From Mesorhizobium sangaii (GTDB lineage: Bacteria > Pseudomonadota > Alphaproteobacteria > Rhizobiales > Rhizobiaceae): a stretch of 64,000 nucleotides of DNA. Below the pieces are notes generated by a model. It was not told the DNA's origin and ran no database searches. It worked only from the letters and a program-made list of their open reading frames with translations. Below, one piece after another: positions 8,775-18,610 of this stretch (within the stretch, counting starts at the first letter, position 1; every line of letters begins with the position of its first letter). The position numbers and the translations under genes are program-made. The stretch spans positions 920,002-984,001 of the forward strand of contig NZ_JACHEF010000001.1 of the NCBI RefSeq assembly GCF_014207355.1, in the 5' to 3' direction.

Positions 8775-11663
8775 TTGACGAATTTCCTGCGAAACGGGCC
8801 GCTGTTCGCCTTTGTCCTCGCGACAATCCTGACGCTGTGCGCGGCATCGTCGGCCTTCGCCGTCGAACCTATCAAGATTGCCCGCGACGACGTCGCGCTC
8901 GACCTTTCGGGCGCCGTCGAGATCTACCGGAACCAGGGCGAGAATTTCCAGGTGTCGACCGCTCCCGGACCGGACGGCATCGTGCGGCGCATCGAGGTCG
9001 AGGCCAATGATGCGCGCTCGACCGGCGACTGGGCGGTGTTCGCGCTGGCCAACACCACCGACCAGCAGCTCGACCGGCTGATCGTCGCGCCGCATTTCCG
9101 GCTGGTGAATTCCGGCATCTTCTGGCCCGATCTCGGCTCGACCCGTATCGCCGCCATCACGCCCAGCGAGGGCTTCGCTCTCGACCGCCAGACCAGCCCC
9201 GACGCCGATGTGTTCCGGGTGACGCTGAACCCGGGCACGGTGATCACCTTCATCGCCGAACTGGCTTCGCCGAAACTGCCGCAGGTCTATTTGTGGGACC
9301 CGGAATCCTACAAGGACTCGGTCAATTCCTACACGCTGTTTCGCGGCATCGTCATCGGCATCGCCGGCCTGCTGGCGCTGTTCCTGACCATCCTTTTCGT
9401 GGTCAAGGGAACCTCGATGTTCCCGGCGACCGCGGCGCTCGCCTGGGCGGTGCTGGCCTATATCTGCGTCGATTTCGGCTTCCTCAACAAGATCATCGAG
9501 ATCTCGCCCGGCAACGAGCAGATGTGGCGAGCGGGAACGGAGGTGGCGCTGGCGGGAACCTTCGTGGTGTTCCTGTTCGCCTATCTCAATCTCAACCGAT
9601 GGCACGGCCATTTCAGCTATGGCGCGCTGGTCTGGATCCTTGGACTGCTGCTGATCGCCGGCGTCGCCATCGTCGATCCGGCGGTCGCCGCCGGCATCGC
9701 CAGGCTGTCCTTCGCCGCAACCGCGCTGACCGGGCTCGGCCTGATCATCTTCCTCGGCATACGCGGCTACGATCGCGCCATCATGCTGGTGCCCAGTTGG
9801 GTCATGGTGCTGTTGTGGCTGTGCGGGTCGTGGATGGCGATCACCGGTATGCTCGACAACGACATCGCCCAGCCGGCATTGGGTGGCGGGCTGATCCTGA
9901 TCATCCTTCTGATCGGCTTCACCGTCATGCAGCACGCCTTTGCCGGCGGCGCGCTGCACCAGGGCCTGTTCTCCGACCTCGAGCGGCAGGCGCTGGCAGT
10001 GGCCGGATCGGGCGATACGGTGTGGGACTGGGACGTGCTGCGCGACCGCGTCGTCACCAAGCCCGATGTCAGCATCCAGCTCGGCCTGGCGCCAAACAGC
10101 CTTGGCGGTGCCGCGCGCAACTGGCTGCCGGTGCTGCATGCCGACGACCGCGACACCTTCCGCACGACGCTCGACGTGGTGCTGGAACACCGGCGCGGCC
10201 GGGTGTCGCAGAACTTCCGCCTGCGCGGCGCCGACGGCCACTATCACTGGTTCTCGCTGCGCGCGCGGCCGGTGATCGGGTCGGACGGCGAAGTCATTCG
10301 CTGCGTCGGCACCATGGTCGACGTCACCGAGCAGAAGAAATCCGAGGAGCGTCTGTTGCACGACGCCGTGCACGACAATTTGACCGGGCTGCCGAACCGC
10401 GAATTGTTGATGAACCGGCTGGAAGCGGTCATCTCGATCGCCCGCACCGAGGAGAAAGTACGCCCGACCGTCTTCGTCATCGATATCGACCGTTTCAAGC
10501 AGGTTAATGACGGGCTCGGCATCTCGGCCGGCGACACCATCCTTTTGACCATTGCGCGCCGGCTGCACCGGCTGCTCAAGCCGAAGGATTCGCTGTCGCG
10601 TTTTGTCGGCGATCAGTTCGCGCTGATGCTGTTGTCCGAACAGGATCCGTCCCGCATCGCCGCCGTCGCCGATGCCATCAAGCATGCCATCAACAACCCG
10701 ATCACCTTCGCCAAACGCGAGATCGTGCTGACCGCATCGATCGGACTGATCACCTGGAACTCGACGCAGATGTCGGCCGAGGACATGGTCAAGGATGCCG
10801 AGCTTGCCATGCATCAGGCCAAGCGCTTCGGCGGTGACAGGATCGAGCCGTTCCGCCCGGCCTTCCGCACCGTCGGCACCGACAGGCTGCAGTTCGAATC
10901 CGACCTGCGGCGCGCCATCGAGCGGCGCGAATTCACACTCGCCTATCAGCCGATCGTGCGGCTGGAGGATGGCAGCGTAGCCGGCTTCGAGGCCTTGCTG
11001 CGCTGGGACCATCCGCGCCGCGGCATGATCCCGCCGGCGGATTTCATCCCGGTTGCCGAAAGCTGCGGGCTGATCGTGCAGCTCGGCCTGTTCGCCATGC
11101 AGCAGGCGGCCGAGGACCTCGCCGGATGGCAGAAGCAGATCGGCGACGCGCCGCTGTCGGTCTCGGTCAACCTGTCCAGCCGCCAGCTTATCCGCCGCGA
11201 CCTGGTCAGCGATGTCCGCTCGGTCATCGCACGCGCCAATCTGAAGCCGCGCTGCTTCCGGCTCGAGCTCACCGAATCGCTGGTGATGGACAATCCCGAG
11301 CAGACCGCCCATGTGCTGACCAAGCTGAAGCAGCTCGGCATCGGCCTGTCGCTGGACGATTTCGGCACCGGCTATTCCTCACTGGCCTATCTGACGCGTT
11401 TCCCCTTCGACACGATCAAGATCGACAAGAGCTTTGTCGACGACAACACACCCAAACGCGCGGTGCTGCTCAAATCCATGGTCAACATGGCGCATGAACT
11501 CGGACTGTCCGTGGTCGCCGAGGGCATTTCGGACGAAAGCGATGCGCTGGAGCTGCGCCAGATGGGTTGCGAATATGTGCAGAGCTTCATGTTCGGCGCA
11601 CCGATGCCGGGCGACCAGGTGCTGAAGACGCTGAAGGAACAGTATCCGCTGACGCAGGCGTGA
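8775..11663 (+). CDS. Membrane PAS-GGDEF-EAL protein, probable c-di-GMP phosphodiesterase
   Basis: A 962-residue sensor: signal sequence (1-29), periplasmic beta-rich domain (30-180), about seven membrane segments (185-390), a PAS domain (about 400-525), then GGDEF (530-690) and EAL (700-955). The GGDEF signature is VGDQF (about 611-615) and the preceding GH is GI, so cyclase activity is unlikely. The EAL domain keeps EALLRW, the Asn of VSVNLSS, ELTES, DDFGTGYSS, the Lys of IKIDKSFV, VVAEG and the Gln of YVQSF, so c-di-GMP hydrolysis is likely. The architecture resembles 7TMR-DISM receptors. The start is a TTG three bases after the GNAT stop, implying coupling. Confidence 0.92.
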   Translation: MTNFLRNGPLFAFVLATILTLCAASSAFAVEPIKIARDDVALDLSGAVEIYRNQGENFQVSTAPGPDGIVRRIEVEANDARSTGDWAVFALANTTDQQLDRLIVAPHFRLVNSGIFWPDLGSTRIAAITPSEGFALDRQTSPDADVFRVTLNPGTVITFIAELASPKLPQVYLWDPESYKDSVNSYTLFRGIVIGIAGLLALFLTILFVVKGTSMFPATAALAWAVLAYICVDFGFLNKIIEISPGNEQMWRAGTEVALAGTFVVFLFAYLNLNRWHGHFSYGALVWILGLLLIAGVAIVDPAVAAGIARLSFAATALTGLGLIIFLGIRGYDRAIMLVPSWVMVLLWLCGSWMAITGMLDNDIAQPALGGGLILIILLIGFTVMQHAFAGGALHQGLFSDLERQALAVAGSGDTVWDWDVLRDRVVTKPDVSIQLGLAPNSLGGAARNWLPVLHADDRDTFRTTLDVVLEHRRGRVSQNFRLRGADGHYHWFSLRARPVIGSDGEVIRCVGTMVDVTEQKKSEERLLHDAVHDNLTGLPNRELLMNRLEAVISIARTEEKVRPTVFVIDIDRFKQVNDGLGISAGDTILLTIARRLHRLLKPKDSLSRFVGDQFALMLLSEQDPSRIAAVADAIKHAINNPITFAKREIVLTASIGLITWNSTQMSAEDMVKDAELAMHQAKRFGGDRIEPFRPAFRTVGTDRLQFESDLRRAIERREFTLAYQPIVRLEDGSVAGFEALLRWDHPRRGMIPPADFIPVAESCGLIVQLGLFAMQQAAEDLAGWQKQIGDAPLSVSVNLSSRQLIRRDLVSDVRSVIARANLKPRCFRLELTESLVMDNPEQTAHVLTKLKQLGIGLSLDDFGTGYSSLAYLTRFPFDTIKIDKSFVDDNTPKRAVLLKSMVNMAHELGLSVVAEGISDESDALELRQMGCEYVQSFMFGAPMPGDQVLKTLKEQYPLTQA

Positions 11664-11806
11664 GAGCCTGTTGGAGACTCTACTCTGACGGCCATCTGAT
11701 GATGTTTTCTGCGCTTCTGGTGCTCACGGACCCAAAAGTCCGCTCCGCTCCGGTTCTCGAAACCACCACCATATGACTCGCCAGAGCGAGTTTCGAAACA
11801 GGCTCT
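11663..11806. repeat. 144-bp intergenic element with terminal inverted repeats
   Basis: Perfect 10-bp inverted ends (AGAGCCTGTT at 11663-11672 and AACAGGCTCT at 11797-11806) bracket the whole gap between the EAL gene stop and the AlgH gene end. A smaller palindrome ACTCG-N6-CGAGT (11776-11791) lies inside. It contains no gene. It looks like a MITE- or REP-like repeat; copy number outside the window cannot be tested here. Confidence 0.55.
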
Positions 11807-11817
11807 GGGATGATGAT

Positions 11818-12426
11818 TCAGGCGTGTCCGGCGGCGAGGCTGAGATGGGCGAGGTCGATGCCGATCGAGGCGAGGATGCGGTCGTATTTGCGCTCGATGT
11901 CGGTGTCGAACAGAAGCTCGGCGTTGGCCGGGCAAGTCAGCCAGCCATTCTCGGCGATCTCGGTCTCCAACTGGCCGGCGCCCCAACCCGAATAGCCGAG
12001 CGCCATCAGCGCGTGACGGGGTCCACGGCCAGACGAAATGGCGCGCAATATGTCGACGGTGGCGGTCAGGCAGATGTCGTCCGAAACGGTCAGCGACGAT
12101 TCCACCCGGTAGTCGCCCGAATGCAGGACAAATCCCCGGCTGCGATCAACGGGCCCGCCATTGCGCACGACGAAATCGCGCGCCTGCGCCGGCAGGCGGA
12201 TCGCTTCCTGTTCGTTCATGATGCCCAGTTGCACGAGCAGATCCGGAAACAGCATCTGCTGTGTCTGGTTGATGATCAGCCCCATCGCGCCTTCATCGCT
12301 GTGCGCGCAGACGTAGATGACCGAGCGCGTGAAACGGTCGTCCTTCATGCCGGGCATGGCAATCAGGAACTGATCGTCGAGAAAACCGCGGCTGGCGGCC
12401 TTCTTCTTGTGGCGCAACAAGTCCAT
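11818..12426 (-). CDS. YqgE/AlgH family protein
   Basis: A 202-residue DUF179 protein. The family signature [20 protein letters not shown] and the region GLIINQ are present, as is [17 protein letters not shown]. AlgH was named as an alginate regulator in Pseudomonas, but its biochemical role is unknown. The ATG at 12426 ([14 protein letters not shown]) fits the family; an upstream ATG at 12528 would add 34 atypical residues. It is divergent from the DsbD-N domain gene. Confidence 0.9.
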   Translation of the reverse strand: MDLLRHKKKAASRGFLDDQFLIAMPGMKDDRFTRSVIYVCAHSDEGAMGLIINQTQQMLFPDLLVQLGIMNEQEAIRLPAQARDFVVRNGGPVDRSRGFVLHSGDYRVESSLTVSDDICLTATVDILRAISSGRGPRHALMALGYSGWGAGQLETEIAENGWLTCPANAELLFDTDIERKYDRILASIGIDLAHLSLAAGHA

Positions 12427-12595
12427 GAAGGCAAAGGTAACGCGTTTCCAAAGCGCCGAAAAGATGCACCGTGCGGGATTCGACCAAAGCCTATGCGACC
12501 AGGAAGAGCATTCTTCCCTCGAGGTCACGCAAATATGATACCGGCAAGGTCATGAAGACATTGCGCGGCCACGAACGGACGATCAAATCACCGCC

Positions 12596-13402
12596 ATGCA
12601 AAGCTTGAAAATCCTGCTGCTCGGCGCCGCCATCGGATCGGCAACCGCGCTTCCCGCCGCCGCCTCTTCATCGTCGTGGTACAACAGCGAAGGCGGCAAG
12701 GTCCGGCTGGTGACGAGCGGCAAGGCCGATGCCGCCGGCCGCATCCAGGGCGTTCTCGACATAGCACTCAAGCCCGGCTGGAAGACTTACTGGCGTGACC
12801 CGGGCGACGCGGGCGTGCCGCCGCAGCTCGACATTTCAGCCAGCACGAACATCGCCGATGCCCAGCTTTCCTTCCCGCCGCCGCAGCGTCATGACGAAGG
12901 CTACGGCAAATGGGCAGGCTACGACTATCCGGTTTCGCTACCGGTCGTGTTCACGCTGTCGGCGGCGAAAGATCCAGCCGTCATCGACGCCGACATCTTT
13001 CTGGGCATTTGTGAAACGATCTGCATTCCGGTGCAGACGCGGCTGACCGTCGACCCCGGCTCCGATCCGGACAATGCCGAAGACACGGCGCTGGTGAAGG
13101 CGAGCTTCGCGGCGTTGCCCACACCCGCAAGGTCCGATTTCGGCATCAACGTGCTGCCGGGCGACCACGAAACGCTGGTTGTCGAGGCGAGCTTTCCCGG
13201 CGATCCGGAGGCGGCGGATTTCTTTGTCGCCGGCGAGCGGGACTACATGTTCGGCACCCCTGCCCGCAGCGAAAAGGACGGCAAGCTGATCTTCACCGTG
13301 CCGATCCTCGACCGCCCGTCGACAACGCCGACGGATGGCGGGCTTCACTATACGCTGACGAGTTCGGCCGGCGCCGTCGAAGGGCTTCTGCCATTTCCTT
13401 AA
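12596..13402 (+). CDS. Exported DsbD N-terminal-domain protein
   Basis: A 268-residue secreted protein with a signal peptide of about 24 residues, followed by a disulfide-interchange N-terminal domain of the DsbD/ScsB type. The Cys pair in FLGICETICIPV matches the reactive CxxxC of this domain, and WKTYWRDPGDAG is the usual lead motif. The DsbD transmembrane and thioredoxin parts are absent, so it must work with another reductant system. A role in periplasmic thiol or copper-related redox control is inferred. It has its own upstream region and is followed by a palindromic repeat. Confidence 0.85.
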   Translation: MQSLKILLLGAAIGSATALPAAASSSSWYNSEGGKVRLVTSGKADAAGRIQGVLDIALKPGWKTYWRDPGDAGVPPQLDISASTNIADAQLSFPPPQRHDEGYGKWAGYDYPVSLPVVFTLSAAKDPAVIDADIFLGICETICIPVQTRLTVDPGSDPDNAEDTALVKASFAALPTPARSDFGINVLPGDHETLVVEASFPGDPEAADFFVAGERDYMFGTPARSEKDGKLIFTVPILDRPSTTPTDGGLHYTLTSSAGAVEGLLPFP

Positions 13403-13502
13403 GGCGCATCGCATTGAACGGATTCATACGACGCGCATTGAGGTCCTCTCTTTGTCCATGTCGTTGTCCCAGAACGGCTGCGCACTTTGGGCGACATGGA
13501 CC
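13403..13502. repeat. Rhizobial palindromic intergenic repeat, copy 1
   Basis: A roughly 100-bp non-coding segment beginning directly after a stop codon. Its right half folds as TGTCGTTGTCCCAGAAC ... CTTTGGGCGACA (about 13457-13498). The same half occurs at 33750-33800 and 36241-36282. The left half (GCGCATCGCATTGAACGG) is the companion part of this repeat type. Confidence 0.75.
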
Positions 13503-13586
13503 GGTGCCGCCCCTTGAAGGTTGCAGAGGGCCGCCGAGTTCGCTACGCAATCACACGACCTCCCCCTTTTTCCAGACGAGGAACTC

Positions 13587-14069
13587 ATGACCATTTCCGT
13601 TGGCGACAAGCTGCCTGATGTGACCTTCAAGACGATGACCGCCGACGGCGCGAAGCCGATCACGTCGGCCGAGATTTTCACAGGCAAGAAGATTGTGCTT
13701 TTCGGTGTTCCGGGCGCCTTCACGCCGACCTGCAGCAACAACCATTTGCCCGGCTATCTCGAAAACCATGACGCCATCCTGGCACGCGGCGTCGATACCA
13801 TCGCCGTCGTTTCGGTCAACGACGTCCATGTCATGGGCGCCTGGGCGCGCTTTACCGGCGGCGAAGGCAAGATCCTGTTCCTCGCCGACGGCAGCGGCGA
13901 CTTCGCCAAGGCGGTTGGCCTCGACAACGACCTTTCCGCAGGTGGCATGGGACTGCGCTCGAAGCGGTTTTCGATGATCGTCGATGACGGCAAGGTCACC
14001 GCGCTCAATGTCGAGACCAAGCCCGGGGTCGACGAGTCCGGCGCGGCTCATCTTCTGGGACAGCTCTAA
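13587..14069 (+). CDS. Peroxiredoxin (Prx5/AhpE-like thioredoxin-fold)
   Basis: A 160-residue peroxiredoxin that reduces hydroperoxides, usually with glutathione or glutaredoxin. The peroxidatic cysteine is Cys49 in PGAFTPTCSNNHLPGY, and the conserved Arg is in GLRSKRFSMI. No second conserved Cys is evident near the C-terminus, which fits a 1-Cys or atypical mechanism. The ATG at 13587 has GACGAGGAA as ribosome binding site. It ends 67 bases before the DUF2938 gene. Confidence 0.95.
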   Translation: MTISVGDKLPDVTFKTMTADGAKPITSAEIFTGKKIVLFGVPGAFTPTCSNNHLPGYLENHDAILARGVDTIAVVSVNDVHVMGAWARFTGGEGKILFLADGSGDFAKAVGLDNDLSAGGMGLRSKRFSMIVDDGKVTALNVETKPGVDESGAAHLLGQL

Positions 14070-14136
14070 AATCTCGGCGGCGGCGTCGGGCCAGGACCGC
14101 AAGGCCTCGCCCGACAGCTTTGGGGGGACCGCGACG

Positions 14137-14616
14137 ATGTCTGACATCTTCTGGCGCAGTATCGCGATCGGCATCGGCGCCACGGCGCTGATGGATATAT
14201 GGGCGATTTTCCTGAACACGGTGTTTGCCCAGCCACGACCGAACTGGGGCCTGGTCGGCCGCTGGGTGTGGCATCTCAGGGAAGGCAAGGTCTTTCACGA
14301 CGATATCGGCGATGCAAAGCCGTACGCGCAGGAAGTGGCGCTGGGATGGGCCTTTCATTATCTTGTCGGCATCGTCTACGGCATCATCCTGGTCGCGCTG
14401 GCCGGAACGGCATGGCTGGCGGCGCCGACCTTCCTGCCCGCCTTCATCCTCGGCATCGTCACCGTCGGCGCCGGCTGGTTCCTGCTGGCGCCTGGCATGG
14501 GTGCCGGCTGGGCCGCCTCGAAACGGCCCAACCCGATGCAGATCCGCGCCCTCAACCTGGTGTCGCACACGGTGTTCGCGCTCGGGCTTTACGGCACGGT
14601 GCTGCTGATCCGCTGA
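14137..14616 (+). CDS. DUF2938 integral membrane protein
   Basis: A 159-residue membrane protein with about four hydrophobic segments: an N-terminal one (GIGATALMDIWAIFLNTVF), a pair in the middle (YLVGIVYGIILVALAGTAW and FLPAFILGIVTVGAGWFLLA), and one at the C-terminus. The DUF2938 signature LVGRWVWH and the motif ALGWAFHYLVG are present. Function is unknown. ATG 14137 is preceded by GGGGGGACC. It is convergent with the broken phosphatase gene, seven bases apart. Confidence 0.85.
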   Translation: MSDIFWRSIAIGIGATALMDIWAIFLNTVFAQPRPNWGLVGRWVWHLREGKVFHDDIGDAKPYAQEVALGWAFHYLVGIVYGIILVALAGTAWLAAPTFLPAFILGIVTVGAGWFLLAPGMGAGWAASKRPNPMQIRALNLVSHTVFALGLYGTVLLIR

Positions 14617-14623
14617 AGCGAAG

Positions 14624-15217
14624 TTAGTCGTCGCGACGCTGAACCGGCCCGTCGATCGGCTGCCATCCGTGGACAAGGCGGCGTGCGCCGACATCGTAGG
14701 CGAAGTGGTTGCCGCCGCCCGCCGGTTGATCCGCTTCGCGGCTGATTTGCCGACCGCTGAGGGCGAGCAGCAGCAGCGTTCCGACTCCCCCATGGCCCAC
14801 GAAGGCAATGTCGCCCGCGTCGGCGGTGCCGAGCACAGCATCGACCTCGCTTACGATGCGATGCTGTGCATCGATGGCCCGCTCCCATCCGCGAATGCTG
14901 TCATGAGGATTGGCGAAGAACTGGTCCGCGACCGCTTCGAACTCGGGCGGCGGCAAAAACCCCGTCGCCGATCGGTCGTTCTCATGCATCCGTTCCCTCA
15001 CCTCGATGGCAAGGCCGAGATGCGTCGCGAGGATTTCGGCGGTCTCCAGTGCCTTGCGTTCAGCCTACGACACGATGCGCCGGATCGACCCGACCCAGGG
15101 CTGTTCGAGCATTGCAACCGCTCTCGCTCGTCCGATGTCGGACAACCCCCATTCCGGCACGGGAATGTTGGCATCGACCTGAACCTGGGGATGCGTGACA
15201 TAATACAGGATCGGCAT
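14624..15217 (-). pseudogene. Histidine phosphatase gene with premature amber codon
   Basis: Reading from ATG 15217 the frame encodes MPILYYVTHPQVQV... with the phosphohistidine-type His9 (THP in place of RHG), then meets TAG at 15065-15067 (codon 51) in the motif IVS*AERKALETAEIL. The next 147 codons stay open to TAA at 14624 and include the second catalytic His in FVGHGGVG. The family motif here is SS, so one change TCG to TAG explains the stop. It lies 42 bases downstream of rnhA on the same strand. A sequencing error or readthrough is possible; internal starts would give only a domain lacking His9. Confidence 0.85.
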
Positions 15218-15259
15218 GATCGAGGCTCCCTGCCTGAGAGTGCTGACCTTCTCCTGAGT

Positions 15260-15790
15260 TCAATAACTCTGGGTCGAGCGCCGCGCCTTCGCCACAACCG
15301 GCTGTTTTGCCTGCGCAACTGGCCTTGGCGCTGCAGCCGGCTTGACCGGGCCTTTCTTGAACGGCGCCATGCCTTCACGCGCAAGCTCGTCGGCACGCTC
15401 GTTCTCGGCATGGCCGGCATGGCCCTTGACCCAGTTCCAGGTCACCTTGTGACGCCTGTTGGCCTCATCCAGCGCCTGCCACAGTTCGCCATTCTTGACC
15501 GGCTTCTTGTCGGCGGTCTTCCAGCCGTTCTTCTTCCAGCCGTGGATCCACTTGGAAATGCCATCCATGACGTATTTGCTGTCGGTGTGAAGGTCGACCG
15601 TGCAAGGTTCCTTCAACGCATTCAGCGCCGAGATGGCGGCGAGCAGTTCCATGCGGTTGTTTGTGGTCTCCGCCTCGCCTCCGGAAAGCTCCTTGGTGGT
15701 GCCGTTGAAGCGCAGGATCGCGCCCCAGCCGCCAGGGCCAGGATTGCCCGAACAGGCGCCGTCGGTGAAGATCTCAACGTGTTTGCTCAT
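15260..15790 (-). CDS. rnhA: Ribonuclease HI
   Basis: Cleaves RNA in RNA:DNA hybrids. The 176-residue product keeps the catalytic carboxylates D10, E48, D70 and D134 and His124, numbered as in the E. coli enzyme. It carries an extra C-terminal tail of about 25 residues rich in Pro, Ala and Lys ([16 protein letters not shown]). Its ATG overlaps the thrB stop by 4 bp, so the two are coupled, and it ends the ispH-thrB-rnhA run found in many rhizobia. Confidence 0.97.
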   Translation of the reverse strand: MSKHVEIFTDGACSGNPGPGGWGAILRFNGTTKELSGGEAETTNNRMELLAAISALNALKEPCTVDLHTDSKYVMDGISKWIHGWKKNGWKTADKKPVKNGELWQALDEANRRHKVTWNWVKGHAGHAENERADELAREGMAPFKKGPVKPAAAPRPVAQAKQPVVAKARRSTQSY

Positions 15791-16749
15791 GCCAATCCAT
15801 ATTCCGAAGGAGACCTGATCGCCCGATGGAATCGCATCCTGCGGATATATTCGGTCGGATCGCGTTTCATCACCAGCCCGCCATTGGGGACGGTCAACCA
15901 GTCGTAGAGCCGGGTCAGCATGAAGCGCAGCGCCGAGCCGCGCGCCAGCATCGGCAGCGCCGCCTTTTCCTGGTCGCTCAGGGGACGCACGCTCTGATAG
16001 CCGGCCAGCAATGCCTTGCCCTTGGTCAGGTTGAAGGAAAAATCCTTCTCGAAGCACCAGGCGTTGAGGCAGGTGGCGACATCGTAGGCGTAGAGGTCGT
16101 CGCAGGCGAAATAGAAGTCGATCAGGCCGGAAAGCTTCTCGCCGAGGAAGAACACATTGTCCGGGAAAAGATCGGCATGGATGATGCCTTGGGGAAGGTC
16201 TTTCGGCCAGTTCCGCTCGAATTCGGCGAAGTCGGCATCGACCTCGGCCGCCAGGCCCGGCTCAACCTCGTCGGCGCGGTCGCGGGCGGCGTTCCAAAGC
16301 TTGCGCCAGCCGTCGATGGCGAGTGCGTTTGAGCGCGTCATCGAAAAGTCGGCTCCGGCCAGATGCAGGGCCGCCAGGGCCTTGCCGACCTCGCCGCAAT
16401 GCGTTGATGTCGGCCGCCGCAGCGAGAGCCCTTCGAGGAAGGTGATGATGACCGCCGGCCGGCCGGCGAGCGTGCCGATAACGCTGCCGTCATGTGCGGT
16501 CACCGGCAACGGGCAAGAGACGCCTTTTTTGGCAAGATGGCCCATCAACCCGAGAAAAAACGGCAGATCCGCCTTCTCGACGCGCTTTTCATAGAGCGTC
16601 AGGATGTAGGAGCCGCTGGAGGTGTGCAGCAGGAAGTTCGAGTTCTCGGTCCCTTCGGCAATGCCCTTGTAGGATAGGAGATTACCGACCGGATAGTGCT
16701 TCAGGAATGCGCCGAGTTCGCCTTCGGCAACGTCGGTGTAGACCGCCAT
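15787..16749 (-). CDS. thrB: Homoserine kinase (APH-fold type)
   Basis: Phosphorylates homoserine, giving the substrate for threonine synthase. The 320-residue protein belongs to the aminoglycoside-phosphotransferase-fold type of ThrB used in alphaproteobacteria, not the GHMP type. The catalytic segment is [16 protein letters not shown] and the metal site is in [11 protein letters not shown]. It starts 5 bases after the ispH stop and overlaps rnhA by 4 bp. Confidence 0.97.
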   Translation of the reverse strand: MAVYTDVAEGELGAFLKHYPVGNLLSYKGIAEGTENSNFLLHTSSGSYILTLYEKRVEKADLPFFLGLMGHLAKKGVSCPLPVTAHDGSVIGTLAGRPAVIITFLEGLSLRRPTSTHCGEVGKALAALHLAGADFSMTRSNALAIDGWRKLWNAARDRADEVEPGLAAEVDADFAEFERNWPKDLPQGIIHADLFPDNVFFLGEKLSGLIDFYFACDDLYAYDVATCLNAWCFEKDFSFNLTKGKALLAGYQSVRPLSDQEKAALPMLARGSALRFMLTRLYDWLTVPNGGLVMKRDPTEYIRRMRFHRAIRSPSEYGLA

Positions 16750-16754
16750 GTGCC

Positions 16755-17765
16755 TTACGCGGCTCCATTGACGAAAGCCATGTCGGCTCGCGTCAGTTCG
16801 ACATCGCGCAGTACCCGCATGACCGGAAAATCCTCCGTTTCCGTGGCCGTGATGGCCAGGTCGATGGTGACGTCGAAGCGCTGGCGGAACGCGTCGATGA
16901 TCTCGTCGACGATGATCTCCGGCGCCGACGCTCCAGCCGACAGGCCAAGCGTCGAGATGCCGGCGATGTCATTCCACGGAATCTCGGCGGCGCGCTGTAC
17001 GAGAAGCGACATCGAGGCGCCGGCACGCTCCGCCACTTCGACTAGGCGTCGCGAATTGGAGGAATTGGGCGCGCCGACGATCAGGTAGAGATCAGCGCCG
17101 GCGGCGGTCTCTTTGACCGCCTCCTGGCGGTTGGTGGTGGCGTAGCAGATCGATTCCGCCGCCGGGGCATGCAATTGCGGAAAGCGATCCTGCAAGGCAC
17201 GGATGATGCCGGCGGTGTCCTCGACCGACAACGTGGTCTGGGTAACGAAGCCGAGCGCCTGCGGATCGGCAGGCGCAAGCTTCGCGGCATCGGCCTCCGT
17301 CTCTATTAGCGTCACCGCGCCGTCGGGCAGCTGGCCCATGGTGCCGATCACCTCGGGATGTCCGGCATGGCCGATGAGCAGCACATGGCGGCCAAGCCGC
17401 TGATGGCGCATCGCCTGCTTGTGGACCTTCGACACCAGCGGGCACGTGGCGTCGAGATAGAAGAGGTTGCGCGCCTGTGCGTCCGCCGGCACCGATTTCG
17501 GCACGCCATGCGCCGAGAACACGACCGGGCTCTGCCTATGTTCGGCAGGAATCTCGGAGAGCTCTTCGATGAAGACGGCGCCAAGGCTTTGCAGTCCCTC
17601 GACGACGTAACGGTTGTGCACGATCTCATGGCGAACATAGACCGGCGCGCCATATTTCTTCAGCGCCAGCACGACGATCTGTATGGCGCGGTCGACGCCG
17701 GCGCAAAAACCACGCGGCTGGCAGAGCCGGATCGTCAGGGGAGGCTTGGTGGTTGTCTGAAGCAT
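16755..17765 (-). CDS. ispH: 4-hydroxy-3-methylbut-2-enyl diphosphate reductase
   Basis: Last enzyme of the MEP isoprenoid pathway, making IPP and DMAPP with an iron-sulfur cluster. The three cluster cysteines are in [12 protein letters not shown] (Cys21), [12 protein letters not shown] and [13 protein letters not shown], and the active-site region [10 protein letters not shown] is intact; length is 336 residues. It follows the SURF1 gene by 89 bases and leads thrB and rnhA. The pathway's first enzyme, dxs, is also in this window (34.2-36.2 kb). Confidence 0.98.
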   Translation of the reverse strand: MLQTTTKPPLTIRLCQPRGFCAGVDRAIQIVVLALKKYGAPVYVRHEIVHNRYVVEGLQSLGAVFIEELSEIPAEHRQSPVVFSAHGVPKSVPADAQARNLFYLDATCPLVSKVHKQAMRHQRLGRHVLLIGHAGHPEVIGTMGQLPDGAVTLIETEADAAKLAPADPQALGFVTQTTLSVEDTAGIIRALQDRFPQLHAPAAESICYATTNRQEAVKETAAGADLYLIVGAPNSSNSRRLVEVAERAGASMSLLVQRAAEIPWNDIAGISTLGLSAGASAPEIIVDEIIDAFRQRFDVTIDLAITATETEDFPVMRVLRDVELTRADMAFVNGAA

Positions 17766-17854
17766 TAAATCCTGGCCGGTTGATCAAAGCCGAAATGAGG
17801 TGCCTACCCCTGCCCTGTCAAGTGCATCGGTAGAAAGGGGGGCGGCGGTCGCCT

Positions 17855-18610
17855 TCATTCTTCTTTCGCGGGACGGCGAAGTCGCAGGATGAGCACGGCG
17901 GCAAGTGCGGCAGCGAGGCCATACCAGGTCATCGCATATTGCAGATGGCTGTTCGGCAGATCGATGATGGTGACGCCGCCGACCGGCAATCCGCCCGGAT
18001 TCGGCGTCTTGTCGGCGTCGATGAAGATCGGCACCAGCGTGGCGCCCGCCGGCAGCCCGGCGCTCGCTGCCATCGCGTCGCGGTCCTTCCAGTAGAAGAT
18101 GTTCTTCGCCACGTCGTTGTCGGGAAGCATCATCGACGGCTTTGCCGGCAGCGGATTGCGGGCGAGGCCGGTGACCGTCACCTCGCCCGTCACCTGCCCC
18201 TTGGCGCGCTTGGCGGCATCCTTGAGATCGTAAGGCACGAAGCCGCGATTGATCAGCACGAAGCGACCATCCTCGAGGGCCAGCGGCGTGTAGACGTTGA
18301 AGCCGGCTTCGCCTTCCCAGGTGGCGTAGAAATGCCGCTCGCCGGAATGCAGCAAGGTGCCGCTGACGGTCACCGGCGTATAGTCGACGTCCCCGGTCGA
18401 GGCGAACTCTCTTTCGACCACGGCAAGCGGTTGCGGCGCCGAGTGCGTACGCTGGTCGATGGTCTGCAGAAGGCCTTCCTTCCAGTGCAGGCGCTGGACC
18501 TGCCAGGTGCCGAGCGCCAGCAGGACAGCCAACAGCACCAGCCCAAGGCCAAGCAGCAATGCCGTCCTTGGCCGGGAGCGGCCGCCAGCTCCAACGGATG
18601 CCTCGATCAT
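17855..18610 (-). CDS. SURF1-family cytochrome oxidase assembly protein
   Basis: A 251-residue assembly factor linked to heme a delivery to oxidase subunit I. Two membrane anchors flank a periplasmic domain: the N-terminal helix (ALLLGLGLVLLAVLLALGTW, about 17-36) leads into the SURF1 motif GTWQVQRLHWKE, and the C-terminal segment is HLQYAMTWYGLAAALAAVLI. The NRGFVP motif is present. The ATG at 18610 overlaps the DUF983 stop by 4 bp. Confidence 0.95.
   Translation of the reverse strand: MIEASVGAGGRSRPRTALLLGLGLVLLAVLLALGTWQVQRLHWKEGLLQTIDQRTHSAPQPLAVVEREFASTGDVDYTPVTVSGTLLHSGERHFYATWEGEAGFNVYTPLALEDGRFVLINRGFVPYDLKDAAKRAKGQVTGEVTVTGLARNPLPAKPSMMLPDNDVAKNIFYWKDRDAMAASAGLPAGATLVPIFIDADKTPNPGGLPVGGVTIIDLPNSHLQYAMTWYGLAAALAAVLILRLRRPAKEE

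Noticed and set aside
8157..11312. A 1051-codon open frame antisense to the GGDEF/EAL gene
   Set aside because: It is rich in Asp, Arg, His and Gly in the pattern given by the complement of GC-rich coding DNA, and the plus-strand protein has clear domains.
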